Position numbers and translations under genes: made by a program. A DNA stretch of 64,000 nt, from the NCBI GenBank assembly GCA_022486625.1, contig JAKVKH010000012.1, positions 1-64,000 of the forward strand. The letters run 5' to 3'. The notes beneath the pieces are model-generated. The model was not told the origin of the DNA and did no database searches. It was given only the letters and a program-made list of their open reading frames with translations. Origin of the DNA: Butyrivibrio sp. (GTDB taxonomy: Bacteria > Bacillota > Clostridia > Lachnospirales > Lachnospiraceae). Positions 49,724 through 58,043 of the stretch are shown here, piece by piece. How positions within the stretch are numbered: position 1 is the first letter of the stretch; the number at the start of each line of letters is the position of its first letter.

Positions 49724-50656
49724 ATGGAAGCCTATCTATTCGTACATTTTAAGGAAAAATATACACCTGACGGAGAACAGGTGTATTTCGGACTGAGTCG
49801 TGACGGATTTCACTGGGAACAGACAAACGGGGGAGAGCCGGTTCTTTGGAGCAGGCTTGGTGATGAAGGGGTACGGGATTTCACGATTGCAAGAAAAAGA
49901 GATGGCGGGTTTGTGATTCTGGCAACGGATCTGTCACTTGCCAACCATTTTAGCGGTAAATATCGCGGTTCATGGGATGTGGTAAATCATGAAGGCAGCA
50001 AATTTTTCTCCATGTGGGAGTCGGGAGATCTGGTACACTGGTCAGCGCAGAAACTGGTTCGTATCGTAGATGATTCTTACGGATGTGCATGGGCACCTGA
50101 TATCATTTATGATGAAGCGGCAGGAAATTATCTGGTGCACTGGTCTTCTTATCATGAGGGTGAGCCGAATATGGCAATTTATTTTGCCAGAACGACAGAT
50201 TTCAGGCAGTTTACAGCACCTGCTCTGCTGACACGCGGGCCCAGGGGGCAGATCATCGATTCCAATATCGTATATCATGATGGCTGGTATTATCGCTTTA
50301 TCAAGGACAATCGTCCGGATGGCCATATTTATCTGGAAAGAGGGAAAAGTCTGACGGGCACGTTTGAACGTATGTCGGCATTTGATGAAGAAATGCAGAA
50401 GCTGGAAGCCGGACAGTATGAAGCGCCGACCTGTTTCCGGCTGGCAAACGGGCAGTGGTGTGTGATGCTGGATTTCTATGGCTGCGCGAAGGAAAAGCAA
50501 GGCTATGTTCCGTTTGTGGCAGATGATATTGCAACAGGAAGATTTATCCGTTCAGATGCGAAATTTTCATTCCCATATGGATTTAAGCACGGAACGGTGC
50601 TGCCGATTACACTGGAAGAATATCAGAGAATCAGGAAGGCATATCCGGATACATAA
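49724..50656 (+). CDS. GH43-like glycoside hydrolase (five-bladed beta-propeller)
   Basis: The 310-residue protein starts EAYLFVHFKEKYTPDGEQVY and shows repeated propeller strands: VRDFTIARKRDGGFVILATD, GCAWAPDIIYDEAAGNYLVH, IDSNIVYHDGWYYRFIKDNR and YEAPTCFRLANGQWCVMLDF. These fit the GH43 arabinosidase/xylosidase fold; the aspartate in WAPDI and glutamate in YEAPT are likely catalytic. No signal peptide is seen, so it is probably intracellular. The start at 49724 follows GGGAGGAG; a frame start at 49688 has none. It may act with the GH51 arabinofuranosidase. Confidence 0.8.
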   Translation: MEAYLFVHFKEKYTPDGEQVYFGLSRDGFHWEQTNGGEPVLWSRLGDEGVRDFTIARKRDGGFVILATDLSLANHFSGKYRGSWDVVNHEGSKFFSMWESGDLVHWSAQKLVRIVDDSYGCAWAPDIIYDEAAGNYLVHWSSYHEGEPNMAIYFARTTDFRQFTAPALLTRGPRGQIIDSNIVYHDGWYYRFIKDNRPDGHIYLERGKSLTGTFERMSAFDEEMQKLEAGQYEAPTCFRLANGQWCVMLDFYGCAKEKQGYVPFVADDIATGRFIRSDAKFSFPYGFKHGTVLPITLEEYQRIRKAYPDT

Positions 50657-50713
50657 AAGTGTGCAAATTGTATATATAATTAATGAAGAAAGTAAAACAG
50701 GACTTATTTGCAT

Positions 50714-50741
50714 GAAAAAAAGCAGATCAGTCCTGCTTTTT
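50714..50741 (+). terminator. Intrinsic terminator after the GH43-like gene
   Basis: AAAAAGCAG (50716-50724) pairs with CTGCTTTTT (50732-50740). It separates the hydrolase from the polysaccharide locus. The next 246 bases (50742-50987) are AT-rich and contain a palindrome ATGTAT-CTGTT-ATACAT at 50894-50910 and the leader of the polysaccharide operon; no clear -35/-10 pair was seen. Confidence 0.7.
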
Positions 50742-50987
50742 CAGTATATGGATGAACTGATATGAAATTCAATCATGGCCTGAGAATAAAATATCATAAA
50801 CTGGACAAAAAAAATAAAAAATATGATAGTTTCTGTGATTAAAAATCTGATACTCTAGTAAAGTTGATACATAAAGATATGGAACCAGTTGTAATGTATC
50901 TGTTATACATCAGATTATAGTGAGTAATAGGGGCAGTCAGGAGATTTTAGGAATCACCGTTGTTCTTATGACGGAGGGGATGAAAAA

Positions 50988-51719
50988 GTGAATACTGAAT
51001 ATCAAGTAATGGAAGAAGAGGATGACGAGATTGATTTAGGTGAGTTGTTCTTCGTCCTGCGAAGACATCTTCTTGTGCTGATTCTGTGCGCCGTAATCGG
51101 TGCTGCTGCAGCTTTCGGGTATACTGACCTGTTAATTACGCCGCAATATGAATCTTCCTCCATGATCTATATTTTTTCCAAAACAACAACAATTTCATCA
51201 GTTGCTGATCTGCAGATCGGTTCGCAGTTGACCGTGGATTTTGAAATTCTCGGTACCAGCCGTCCGGTTCTGGAGAAAGTGATCAGTGATCTGAAACTGA
51301 ATACTACTTATGAGGATCTGCTTAAGACGATTACCATTACGAATCCGACAGATTCACGAATCATTCGGGTAACTGTGCAGAATCCGGATCCCAAGCTTGC
51401 ATGTGATATTGCAAACAGTGTGGCGGATAATCTTGCGGCAAGAGTCGCACAGGTAATTGATACAGATAAGCCATCGTCAGTAGAAGAAGCTGTTCCGGCA
51501 GAAAAACCGATCAGTCCGAGTATTCCGAAGAATACCGCAATGGGAATGATCGCAGGATTCCTTCTTGCAATGGCAGTGATTCTTGTCCGTTATTACAGCG
51601 ACATGACGATTAAAGATGAGGATGATGTCAAGAAATATCTGGGTCTTGGGACAATGGCGGCATTTCCGATGGAAAAGAGTATTGCCGGAGCTGCAGGTGT
51701 TAAAGGGGCTAAGAAATGA
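50988..51719 (+). CDS. Wzz/CpsC-type polysaccharide chain-length and kinase-adaptor protein
   Basis: The 243-residue membrane protein has two membrane segments (about 31-53, LVLILCAVIGAAAAFGYTDL, and about 186-205, TAMGMIAGFLLAMAVILVRY) flanking an extracytoplasmic Wzz domain (about 54-160) and a proline-containing stretch before the second segment (EEAVPAEKPISPSIPKN). In Firmicutes such CpsC/CapA adaptors activate the separate CpsD/CapB tyrosine kinase, which is encoded 3.6 kb downstream. The start is GTG at 50988 after GGAGGGGATG. It is the first gene of the locus and overlaps the sortase gene by four bases. Confidence 0.9.
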   Translation: MNTEYQVMEEEDDEIDLGELFFVLRRHLLVLILCAVIGAAAAFGYTDLLITPQYESSSMIYIFSKTTTISSVADLQIGSQLTVDFEILGTSRPVLEKVISDLKLNTTYEDLLKTITITNPTDSRIIRVTVQNPDPKLACDIANSVADNLAARVAQVIDTDKPSSVEEAVPAEKPISPSIPKNTAMGMIAGFLLAMAVILVRYYSDMTIKDEDDVKKYLGLGTMAAFPMEKSIAGAAGVKGAKK

Positions 51720-52543
51720 ATAAAAAAAGACAGACAGTTTTTATCTTATGCATACTGATCATTGCAGTTGGCGCGGGAGTGAGCGGATATAAATGGGCAA
51801 TGCATTTGAGAAATGCCGGACAGATGGAAGCGTTGCAGATGACAGCACATGCACAAAGTACTGCGTTGGAGAGTACAGCGGCAGGAAGTACAGCGGCAGA
51901 CAGTTCGCAGTCTGCAGTAGCAGGTGCGTCAAGAAGTAATGTAATACCGGTCAATTTCGATAAGCTTCAGGCATCAAATCCGGATATTTTCGCATGGCTG
52001 CAGATCCCGGATACGGATATGGATTATCCGGTTGCACAGCATCCGACAGATGATACCTATTACCTGAATCATGGATCTGATGGCATTTATTCCGAGTATG
52101 GCTGTCCTTATATTGAGCGGGCGGACAGCAAAAGCCTTACGCAGTTCAATACAGTAATCTATGGGCACAACATGAATGATGGATCCATGTTCGGTGTTCT
52201 TCATAAGTATGAAGATGCAGATTTTCTGAAAAATCATCGTGAAATAACGGTATATACACCACAGCACATCTTTACCTATACCGTATTTGCAGCAGTGATG
52301 TACAGTGACAGGCACATACCGTATTACTATGATGATACGGTGGAAGCTGACCGCGCTGCATTTCTTAAGTCACTTAAGACCGATACGGTGAAGGCGCGCA
52401 GTCAGGTTCTTGATGATATCACGGTAACTTCCAAAGATCACATTCTCACACTCAGCACATGTGACCGGAAACTTCGCAGTAATCGTTACCTGGTAGTGTC
52501 TGTGCTGACACAGCTTGATGGTCAGGCAGTCGGGGAGCAGTGA
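51716..52543 (+). CDS. srtB: Class B sortase
   Basis: Sortases are membrane cysteine transpeptidases that cut a sorting signal and attach the protein to the wall or build pili. The 275-residue protein has an N-terminal signal anchor (about 7-25), an Ala/Thr/Ser linker, and the SrtB-type catalytic domain from about 80. The triad is His151 in VIYGHNMNDGSMF, Cys249 in LTLSTCDRK, and Arg257 in SNRYLVV. It starts inside the stop of the adaptor gene (ATGA). Its likely substrate, with an SPRTG sorting signal, is encoded 1.2 kb downstream. A sortase within a capsule regulatory module is unusual. Confidence 0.93.
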   Translation: MNKKRQTVFILCILIIAVGAGVSGYKWAMHLRNAGQMEALQMTAHAQSTALESTAAGSTAADSSQSAVAGASRSNVIPVNFDKLQASNPDIFAWLQIPDTDMDYPVAQHPTDDTYYLNHGSDGIYSEYGCPYIERADSKSLTQFNTVIYGHNMNDGSMFGVLHKYEDADFLKNHREITVYTPQHIFTYTVFAAVMYSDRHIPYYYDDTVEADRAAFLKSLKTDTVKARSQVLDDITVTSKDHILTLSTCDRKLRSNRYLVVSVLTQLDGQAVGEQ

Positions 52544-52548
52544 GTATA

Positions 52549-53598
52549 ATGGGTGCTACAGGAGGTAATGATAACAGGAGAATGCTTTTGATGGGGCTGA
52601 TTGCAGCAGCAGTTATCTGCGTAGCAGGAGGCGCCGGGTTTTACGCGGCATACAGTCAGGGCCCCAAAGTTGTAAGGCAGGCAGATGCAGCATCATCCGA
52701 AAGTACGGAAGTTGCATCTGCAGCGGGTGCTGCAACGTCATCGCTGTATTCTGTGGATAATTTTGACGGAAGCATTACTTATAAAGGGGTTCGTTATGAA
52801 CCGAATACCCATATTAAGACGGTTCTGTTTCTGGGAATCGACAACAGTGACCAGTCCAGAAAAGGTGTCGGAATTGATGAAGGCGGAAGAAGTGATACAA
52901 TGGTGCTTTTTATTGTGGACAGTTCCAAAAAACTGATCACGCCGCTCATCATCAGCAGGGACACCATGGTCAATGTGGATATATATGATAATGACGGAGA
53001 ATTTCTTTCGCAGGGACTGGAACAGATCACAATGCAGTATTCCTATGGACAGAATGCACAGGAAGCATCCAACCTGACCAAGCAGAAGGTGGCAGATCTT
53101 CTGTGCCGCACCAGAATCAATTCAGTAGTATCGCTGACCATGGATGGAATTGAACCTGTTGTTAATGCAATCGGAAATATCACGTTACAGCTGCAGACAG
53201 ATGAGACGGCGCTTGATCCGTCATATACCAAAGGCGCGGTAATTACGTTGGACGGTCCGGCAGCAAAGGATTTCGTTCATATCCGTGATACGGAAATCCG
53301 TGGAAGCAATAATGAGCGAATGTCGAGACAGGCACAGTTCATGCTGGCTTTATCACAGACAGCCAGAAGCAAGGGCATTTCCATGATCAATACGATGGAA
53401 AAATCCGCAGGAAAGTACCTTTACGAAGATATTGATGCAGATACTGCCGATTGCTTTGCAAAGTATGATGCAGCGAAGGAAGTTGAGTACCTTCCCGGAA
53501 AAAATGTAAAGGGAACATTGCATGACGAATTCTATGTGGATGAAGATGAACTCTTCCCACAGGTATTAAAGCTGTTTTATCTGCCCGCACAGAGCTGA
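52549..53598 (+). CDS. LytR-CpsA-Psr (LCP) family phosphotransferase
   Basis: LCP proteins transfer undecaprenyl-linked polymers (capsule, teichoic acid) onto peptidoglycan. The 349-residue protein has an N-terminal membrane anchor (about 12-32) and the LCP domain with TVLFLGIDNSDQS, the arginine/aspartate-rich GGRSDTMVLFIVDSSKKLIT, ISRDTMVNV, and the conserved VHIRDTEIRGSNNERMSRQA. It probably joins this locus's polysaccharide to the wall. The start is ATG 52549; a GTG nine bases earlier overlaps the sortase stop. Confidence 0.9.
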   Translation: MGATGGNDNRRMLLMGLIAAAVICVAGGAGFYAAYSQGPKVVRQADAASSESTEVASAAGAATSSLYSVDNFDGSITYKGVRYEPNTHIKTVLFLGIDNSDQSRKGVGIDEGGRSDTMVLFIVDSSKKLITPLIISRDTMVNVDIYDNDGEFLSQGLEQITMQYSYGQNAQEASNLTKQKVADLLCRTRINSVVSLTMDGIEPVVNAIGNITLQLQTDETALDPSYTKGAVITLDGPAAKDFVHIRDTEIRGSNNERMSRQAQFMLALSQTARSKGISMINTMEKSAGKYLYEDIDADTADCFAKYDAAKEVEYLPGKNVKGTLHDEFYVDEDELFPQVLKLFYLPAQS

Positions 53599-53696
53599 TA
53601 CATGGTGCAGTTCATTAATTTCAGGTAACGATTCTGGTCTAATGCCGGATCAGATTGTTTACATATACCAAATCTTATAAGGCGAGGAGCAAAAGG

Positions 53697-54395
53697 ATGA
53701 GAAAGAACAATGTATTATCCGCTGCAGCAGCAATTGCAGCAGCAGTCGTACTGTGTGCGACAGGTCTTTCCACGACAGCATATGCTGCCAGCAGGACCAA
53801 CACAGCCGAAGTTCTGGGCGCTACCAGAGCTATCGGAGATGCAGGAACACCTGCAGTTCTTGGCGCAAACAGAGCAAGTTCATCTGTTGATGTTACTTTT
53901 GGTGATATTGCAGATGCAAGTGCACTCACGGGAATCAAGAGCACCAGCAAGATTGCAAGTGTTATCAACAGTGCCCTGAAGGCAGCTGGATCAGACACAA
54001 CAGTTTCCAAAAAGAATCTGGATGTTGTGGCCAGCATGGATCTGGAAGTTCCGCAGGGAACAACAGTATCTGCACAGGATCCGCTGTATGTTACATTTAC
54101 AGTTCCTGGCGTAACTGCTGGAACACATGTATATGTACTGCATTACAATCATGCAGGACATTGGGAAGTAGTTCCCTCTACCCCTGGTGAAGGCAGTGTT
54201 GTAGCAGCATTTACACAGTTGTCTCCTGTTGCAATTGTCGTTGAGAAAGACACAATGACAACAGCATCCAAGGGTGAAAACAGTGCAGTATCACCTCGCA
54301 CTGGTGAGAACCAGTTCCCGATCGCAGCAGTTATGGCATGCGCAGCTGCAATCGGCAGTGCAATCTTTGTTACAGGCAGGAAAAAGGCTCAGTAA
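53697..54395 (+). CDS. Sortase-anchored surface protein with SPRTG sorting signal
   Basis: The 232-residue precursor has a signal peptide (about 1-30, cleavage after AYA) and a mature region with two near-identical blocks EVLGATRA and AVLGANRA (38-45 and 53-60). A beta-rich domain follows (about 105-183, YVTFTVPGVTAGTHVYVLHY and FTQLSPVAIVVEKD). The C-terminus has the sorting signal SPRTGE at 199-204, a hydrophobic segment (207-226) and the basic tail GRKKAQ. The tail is the architecture used by Firmicute sortases. It sits beside the class B sortase gene, making it the probable substrate. GAGGAG precedes ATG 53697. Confidence 0.88.
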   Translation: MRKNNVLSAAAAIAAAVVLCATGLSTTAYAASRTNTAEVLGATRAIGDAGTPAVLGANRASSSVDVTFGDIADASALTGIKSTSKIASVINSALKAAGSDTTVSKKNLDVVASMDLEVPQGTTVSAQDPLYVTFTVPGVTAGTHVYVLHYNHAGHWEVVPSTPGEGSVVAAFTQLSPVAIVVEKDTMTTASKGENSAVSPRTGENQFPIAAVMACAAAIGSAIFVTGRKKAQ

Positions 54396-54403
54396 TGCAT
54401 AGG

Positions 54404-54440
54404 CACAACTGGCATGGAATACATGCCGGTTGTGTTTATT
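54404..54440 (+). terminator. Strong hairpin terminator after the surface protein gene
   Basis: CACAACTGGCATG (54404-54416) pairs with CATGCCGGTTGTG (54422-54434), one T-G wobble, then TTTATT. It splits the locus: the surface protein would be made in excess over the genes downstream, with partial read-through into cpsB. Confidence 0.78.
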
Positions 54441-54478
54441 CAGATGAGAAACGGTTTCGCAAACAGGGATATGGAAGA

Positions 54479-55327
54479 ATGTCGCTAATCAATCGGATTT
54501 TCAGACCTAAAACAGCATATGACGGATCAGCAGTATATCTGTCTGAGCCACAGGAATTATTTGATCTTCACTGTCATCTTCTTCCTTATGCAGATGACGG
54601 AGCCGGTGATATGGAAGAAGCACGGGAGCTGATCGGACAGGAATATGAACAGGGAGTCAGGACAGTTGTCATTACCACGCACCTGCGTGAGCAGATGTTC
54701 AGTACGCCGGTTTCCAGAATTCAGAAACATTACCATGCGCTCCTGCAATGGGTGCGGCAGACGGAGGATCTGAAAGAACTCAGAATATATCAGAGCCGTG
54801 AGTATTACTGTGATGAAAGATTTCATGCACTTCTGAGCGGATATGCAGCGGGGCAGAAGGAAATTGCATATGATGACATGATCTATTTTCCGGAAGAAGA
54901 GATTTTGCCTTTTGGCAGCAAAAAATGTATCCTGATGGAATTTTCTACCAGAAGAAATCAGGAAGAAGAATTACAGAAGTATACAAAGGAAGCGCTTGCA
55001 GCAGGGCTTACACCTGTTCTGGCACATGCAGAACGTTATCCGGCAGTTCAGACAAATCCGGATATATTACAGCAATTGAAAAAAATGGGAGTTATTATAC
55101 AGATCAATGCAGAAGCAGTTCTGGGAAATGAAGGAAAGCTGCAAAAAGAACTGACACACAGGCTGATAGAAACAAACATCGCAGATATGATTGCATCGGA
55201 TGCACATAACCTGCAGGGACGAAGGCCTGATCTGGCGGAATGTCGCCACTATCTTACAAGAAAATATGACGGGAAATGTGCAGAACACCTTCTGCATGAC
55301 GTACCGTATCATCTGATAAATGATTGA
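54479..55327 (+). CDS. CpsB/CapC-type tyrosine-protein phosphatase (PHP domain)
   Basis: The 282-residue metal-dependent phosphatase has the PHP motifs DLHCHLLPYADDGAGD (about 25-40), TTHLREQ, EFSTRRN, LAHAERYP and SDAHNLQGRRP. In the CpsBCD system it removes phosphate from the CpsD tyrosine tail and sets polymer amount. It follows the hairpin at 54404-54440. The start at 54479 (SLINRIFRPKTAYDG) is preceded by GGAAGA; upstream starts run into the terminator. Confidence 0.92.
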   Translation: MSLINRIFRPKTAYDGSAVYLSEPQELFDLHCHLLPYADDGAGDMEEARELIGQEYEQGVRTVVITTHLREQMFSTPVSRIQKHYHALLQWVRQTEDLKELRIYQSREYYCDERFHALLSGYAAGQKEIAYDDMIYFPEEEILPFGSKKCILMEFSTRRNQEEELQKYTKEALAAGLTPVLAHAERYPAVQTNPDILQQLKKMGVIIQINAEAVLGNEGKLQKELTHRLIETNIADMIASDAHNLQGRRPDLAECRHYLTRKYDGKCAEHLLHDVPYHLIND

Positions 55328-55355
55328 ATGAAAGAAAATAATGAGGGAACAGAGT

Positions 55356-56066
55356 ATGGAAAAAGTAACACTGGAAAAGAAAGAGCTGCCGTTCGGAATG
55401 GCAGAGGAAGTAAAGAATCTTCGGACCGGGATCACCTTCAGCGGAGAAAATATCAAGGCGGTAATGTTTACAAGCTGCATGATGAATGAGGGAAAGAGCA
55501 CCATTACAATTGAGACGGCGAGATCTTTTGCAGAACTGGGAAAGAAAACGCTCCTGATTGATACCGATTTCCGCAAATCTATTTTGAGACAGAAGATTAC
55601 CTCCGGTAAGACCAAATACGGTCTGACACATTTCCTGACAGGGCAGTGTGAAATGGATGACATTATATATGAAAATGTTTATGAGGATGACCTGCCGTTT
55701 TATATCATGCCGGCCGGCCCGTCCACGAACAGCCCGACAGAACTTCTGGCATCAGAAAAGTTTGCAGATATGCTGAAAAAACTGAGAGAGATATTTGACA
55801 TGATCATCATTGATACACCGCCGCTTGGAAGCGTTGTAGATGCGTCAATTATTGCGCCGAATACAGATGGAGCAATTATTGTAATGGCAGCGGGGAAGAT
55901 CAATTACAAGATAGCACAGAAGGTAAGGGATAAACTGAGGGACTCCAATTGTAAGGTACTGGGAGTAGCCTTGAATAAGGTGGATAAATCCAAGAACAGT
56001 TATGGCTATTATAAGTATGGTAAAGAATATGGTTACAGCCATTACTATTCTGAGGGGAAAGAGTGA
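55356..56066 (+). CDS. CpsD/CapB-type bacterial tyrosine kinase
   Basis: The 236-residue kinase has a Walker A-like SCMMNEGKST (about 40-49), Walker A' TLLIDTDFRKS, and Walker B DMIIIDTPPLGSVVDA. The C-terminal tail (about 214-236) has eight tyrosines in clusters (SYGYYKYGKEYGYSHYY), the autophosphorylation sites that control interaction with the Wzz-type adaptor. It needs the CpsC-like protein encoded at 50988 for activity. Start 55356 aligns with the family; ATG 55341 is possible. Confidence 0.93.
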   Translation: MEKVTLEKKELPFGMAEEVKNLRTGITFSGENIKAVMFTSCMMNEGKSTITIETARSFAELGKKTLLIDTDFRKSILRQKITSGKTKYGLTHFLTGQCEMDDIIYENVYEDDLPFYIMPAGPSTNSPTELLASEKFADMLKKLREIFDMIIIDTPPLGSVVDASIIAPNTDGAIIVMAAGKINYKIAQKVRDKLRDSNCKVLGVALNKVDKSKNSYGYYKYGKEYGYSHYYSEGKE

Positions 56067-56124
56067 TTTGAAGAGTAGTTGTTGGTGAGGAAAATGATTT
56101 TTATCGCTATGCGGGGGAAAAAAG

Positions 56125-57402
56125 ATGGAGATTAAGAAAAAGAACCTGTTGATCTATGCACATTACTATGTACCGGATGTTGCATCAACCGGGCAGATTC
56201 TGAGGGAACTGGCAGAAGGCATGCTGGGCAGATTCAATGTCACAGTGATCTGTGTCGTTCCAAGTTATACGGGGAAAATTGCACCGGAATATCAAACTGA
56301 AAAGTACTACTATGAGACACTGAATGGCGTGAATGTGATTCGTATCCGAGTACCGGAATTTGATAAGCACAGTAAAAAAAGCCGTATAAAGAATATTTTG
56401 TCTTATTTCCTTGGCGCGATAAAGCTTACATTCAAATTGGAAAAGCAGGATTATATTATCTCAATTTCACAGCCGCCGGTGCTGGGGGGATTGCTTGGTG
56501 TGATTGGAAAACAGATAATGCATTCCAAGTACATCTATGATGTTCAGGACTTTAATCCGGAACAGATCATGGCAGTAAAATACAGCAACAATTCATTTAT
56601 CCTGAAGCTGATGCTGGCAATAGATAAATTCAGCTGCCGGTGTGCGGATAAGGACATTGTTGTCGGCAGAGATATGGTAGAAACATTAAAAAACCGGTTT
56701 GATAACAAAAAGATGCCTCAGTTCAGCTGCATAAACAATTGGGTCGATGAAGCAGCGATTTATCCATTACCACAGAATGATATGCATGTTCAGGAGTTCA
56801 AGAAGGAATATCATCTGGAGAATAAGTTTGTTGTCATGTACTCGGGGAACCTTGGACTGTATTATGACCTGAAAAATATAATACAGGTAATAGAGAAGGT
56901 TCAGGAAAGAGGCAGTGCTTACACTTCGGATGGAAGAGAAGTAGTATTTGCATTTGTAGGTGCCGGCTCCATTCTTGGAGAGCTTGAAGCATATAAAAAA
57001 GAGCATCAACTGCACAATGTAGTATTTATTCCTTATCAGGTAAAAGAAGATCTGATCTATAGTCTGAACGCTGCAGACGTACATCTGTGTGTCAGTGCAA
57101 AGGGAATCAAGGGAGTATCCGTACCAAGTAAAGTATATGGAATCATGGGTGTAGCAAAGCCGATTCTCGGAGTGATGGAAGAAGGTTCAGAAGCGAGACT
57201 TCTGATTGATGAAACCGGATGTGGCATCTGCAGTTCTCCGGAAGATTATGATTCACTGGAAAAAAATATTCAATGGTTCATTGAACATGCCGATTCTGAA
57301 GAGCTTCATTTTATGGGTGAAAGAGGCAGGGAATATCTGGAAAGGCATCTTACAAAAGCAAAGAGTGTATCAAAATATGAAGCTGAAATCTTGAGCTGCT
57401 AA
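56125..57402 (+). CDS. Glycosyltransferase family 4 (WcaI-like)
   Basis: The 425-residue enzyme has two Rossmann lobes: an N-terminal acceptor lobe (IYAHYYVPDVASTGQILREL, VIRIRVPEF) and a C-terminal donor lobe with MYSGNLGLYYDLKNIIQVIE, VFVGAGSI, and the nucleotide-sugar site around LHLCVSAKGIKGVSVPSKVY. GT-B, family 4. It would add one sugar to the lipid-linked repeat. GGGGGAAAAA precedes ATG 56125. Sugar and linkage unknown. Confidence 0.88.
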   Translation: MEIKKKNLLIYAHYYVPDVASTGQILRELAEGMLGRFNVTVICVVPSYTGKIAPEYQTEKYYYETLNGVNVIRIRVPEFDKHSKKSRIKNILSYFLGAIKLTFKLEKQDYIISISQPPVLGGLLGVIGKQIMHSKYIYDVQDFNPEQIMAVKYSNNSFILKLMLAIDKFSCRCADKDIVVGRDMVETLKNRFDNKKMPQFSCINNWVDEAAIYPLPQNDMHVQEFKKEYHLENKFVVMYSGNLGLYYDLKNIIQVIEKVQERGSAYTSDGREVVFAFVGAGSILGELEAYKKEHQLHNVVFIPYQVKEDLIYSLNAADVHLCVSAKGIKGVSVPSKVYGIMGVAKPILGVMEEGSEARLLIDETGCGICSSPEDYDSLEKNIQWFIEHADSEELHFMGERGREYLERHLTKAKSVSKYEAEILSC

Positions 57403-57411
57403 GGATAAAAA

Positions 57412-57987
57412 ATGAATAGTAACTGGGTTAAAATTTTATTAAAGATCACAGGAACCGAATATGGTCAGCATCTGACATTGAAGGGGGTCCCATTCATTTA
57501 TAACACAAAAGGGGCATCCATAAAGATTGGAAACAAAGTTACAGTTAAAAGCAGTTTCCTGTCAAATCTGGTGGGTCTGTACAGCCGGACCATTATTGTA
57601 ACCAGAGCCAAAGGTGCGAGGATAGAAATCGGCAATAATGTAGGGATATCCGGAGCAACAATATATGCGCGTAAAGGTATTTATATCGGAGAAAATACTG
57701 CAATCGGAGGAAATTGCAAGATATTGGATAATGATTTTCATCCAATTGATCAGGAAGCGCGTTTAGAGCTGCTGAATGATGTACATGGCGGTGAAGCGGC
57801 AGATCTGATTCCAACAAAGGAGATTCATATTGGAAAGGACTGTTTTATCGGATGCAATACGATTATCTTAAAGGGAACTGAATTAGGTGACGGCTGTGTT
57901 GTTGGAGCAGGCGCAGTTGTAAGCGGAAAGTTTGAAGCAGGCAGTGTAATTGTTGGGAATCCGGCGAAAGTGATCAGAAAATTGTAA
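57412..57987 (+). CDS. Left-handed beta-helix acyltransferase (WbbJ/maltose-type)
   Basis: The 191-residue protein has hexapeptide repeats (IEIGNNVGISGATIYARKG, IYIGENTAIGGNCKILDNDF, IHIGKDCFIGCNTIILKGTE, GDGCVVGAGAVVSGKF) forming the left-handed helix of trimeric acetyltransferases, and ends NPAKVIRKL. It would O-acetylate a sugar residue of the polysaccharide with acetyl-CoA. Nine bases after the preceding gene. Confidence 0.88.
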   Translation: MNSNWVKILLKITGTEYGQHLTLKGVPFIYNTKGASIKIGNKVTVKSSFLSNLVGLYSRTIIVTRAKGARIEIGNNVGISGATIYARKGIYIGENTAIGGNCKILDNDFHPIDQEARLELLNDVHGGEAADLIPTKEIHIGKDCFIGCNTIILKGTELGDGCVVGAGAVVSGKFEAGSVIVGNPAKVIRKL

Positions 57988-58043
57988 ATGAAAGATACTG
58001 TTGCATATTTGGCTATATATTAGGATGAAGAAGGCTTACATAA

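Noticed and set aside
50742-50987. JUMPStart/ops-like element in the polysaccharide leader
   Set aside because: GGGGCAGTCAGG near 50931 is only loosely similar to GGCGGTAG and RfaH is not expected in this phylum.
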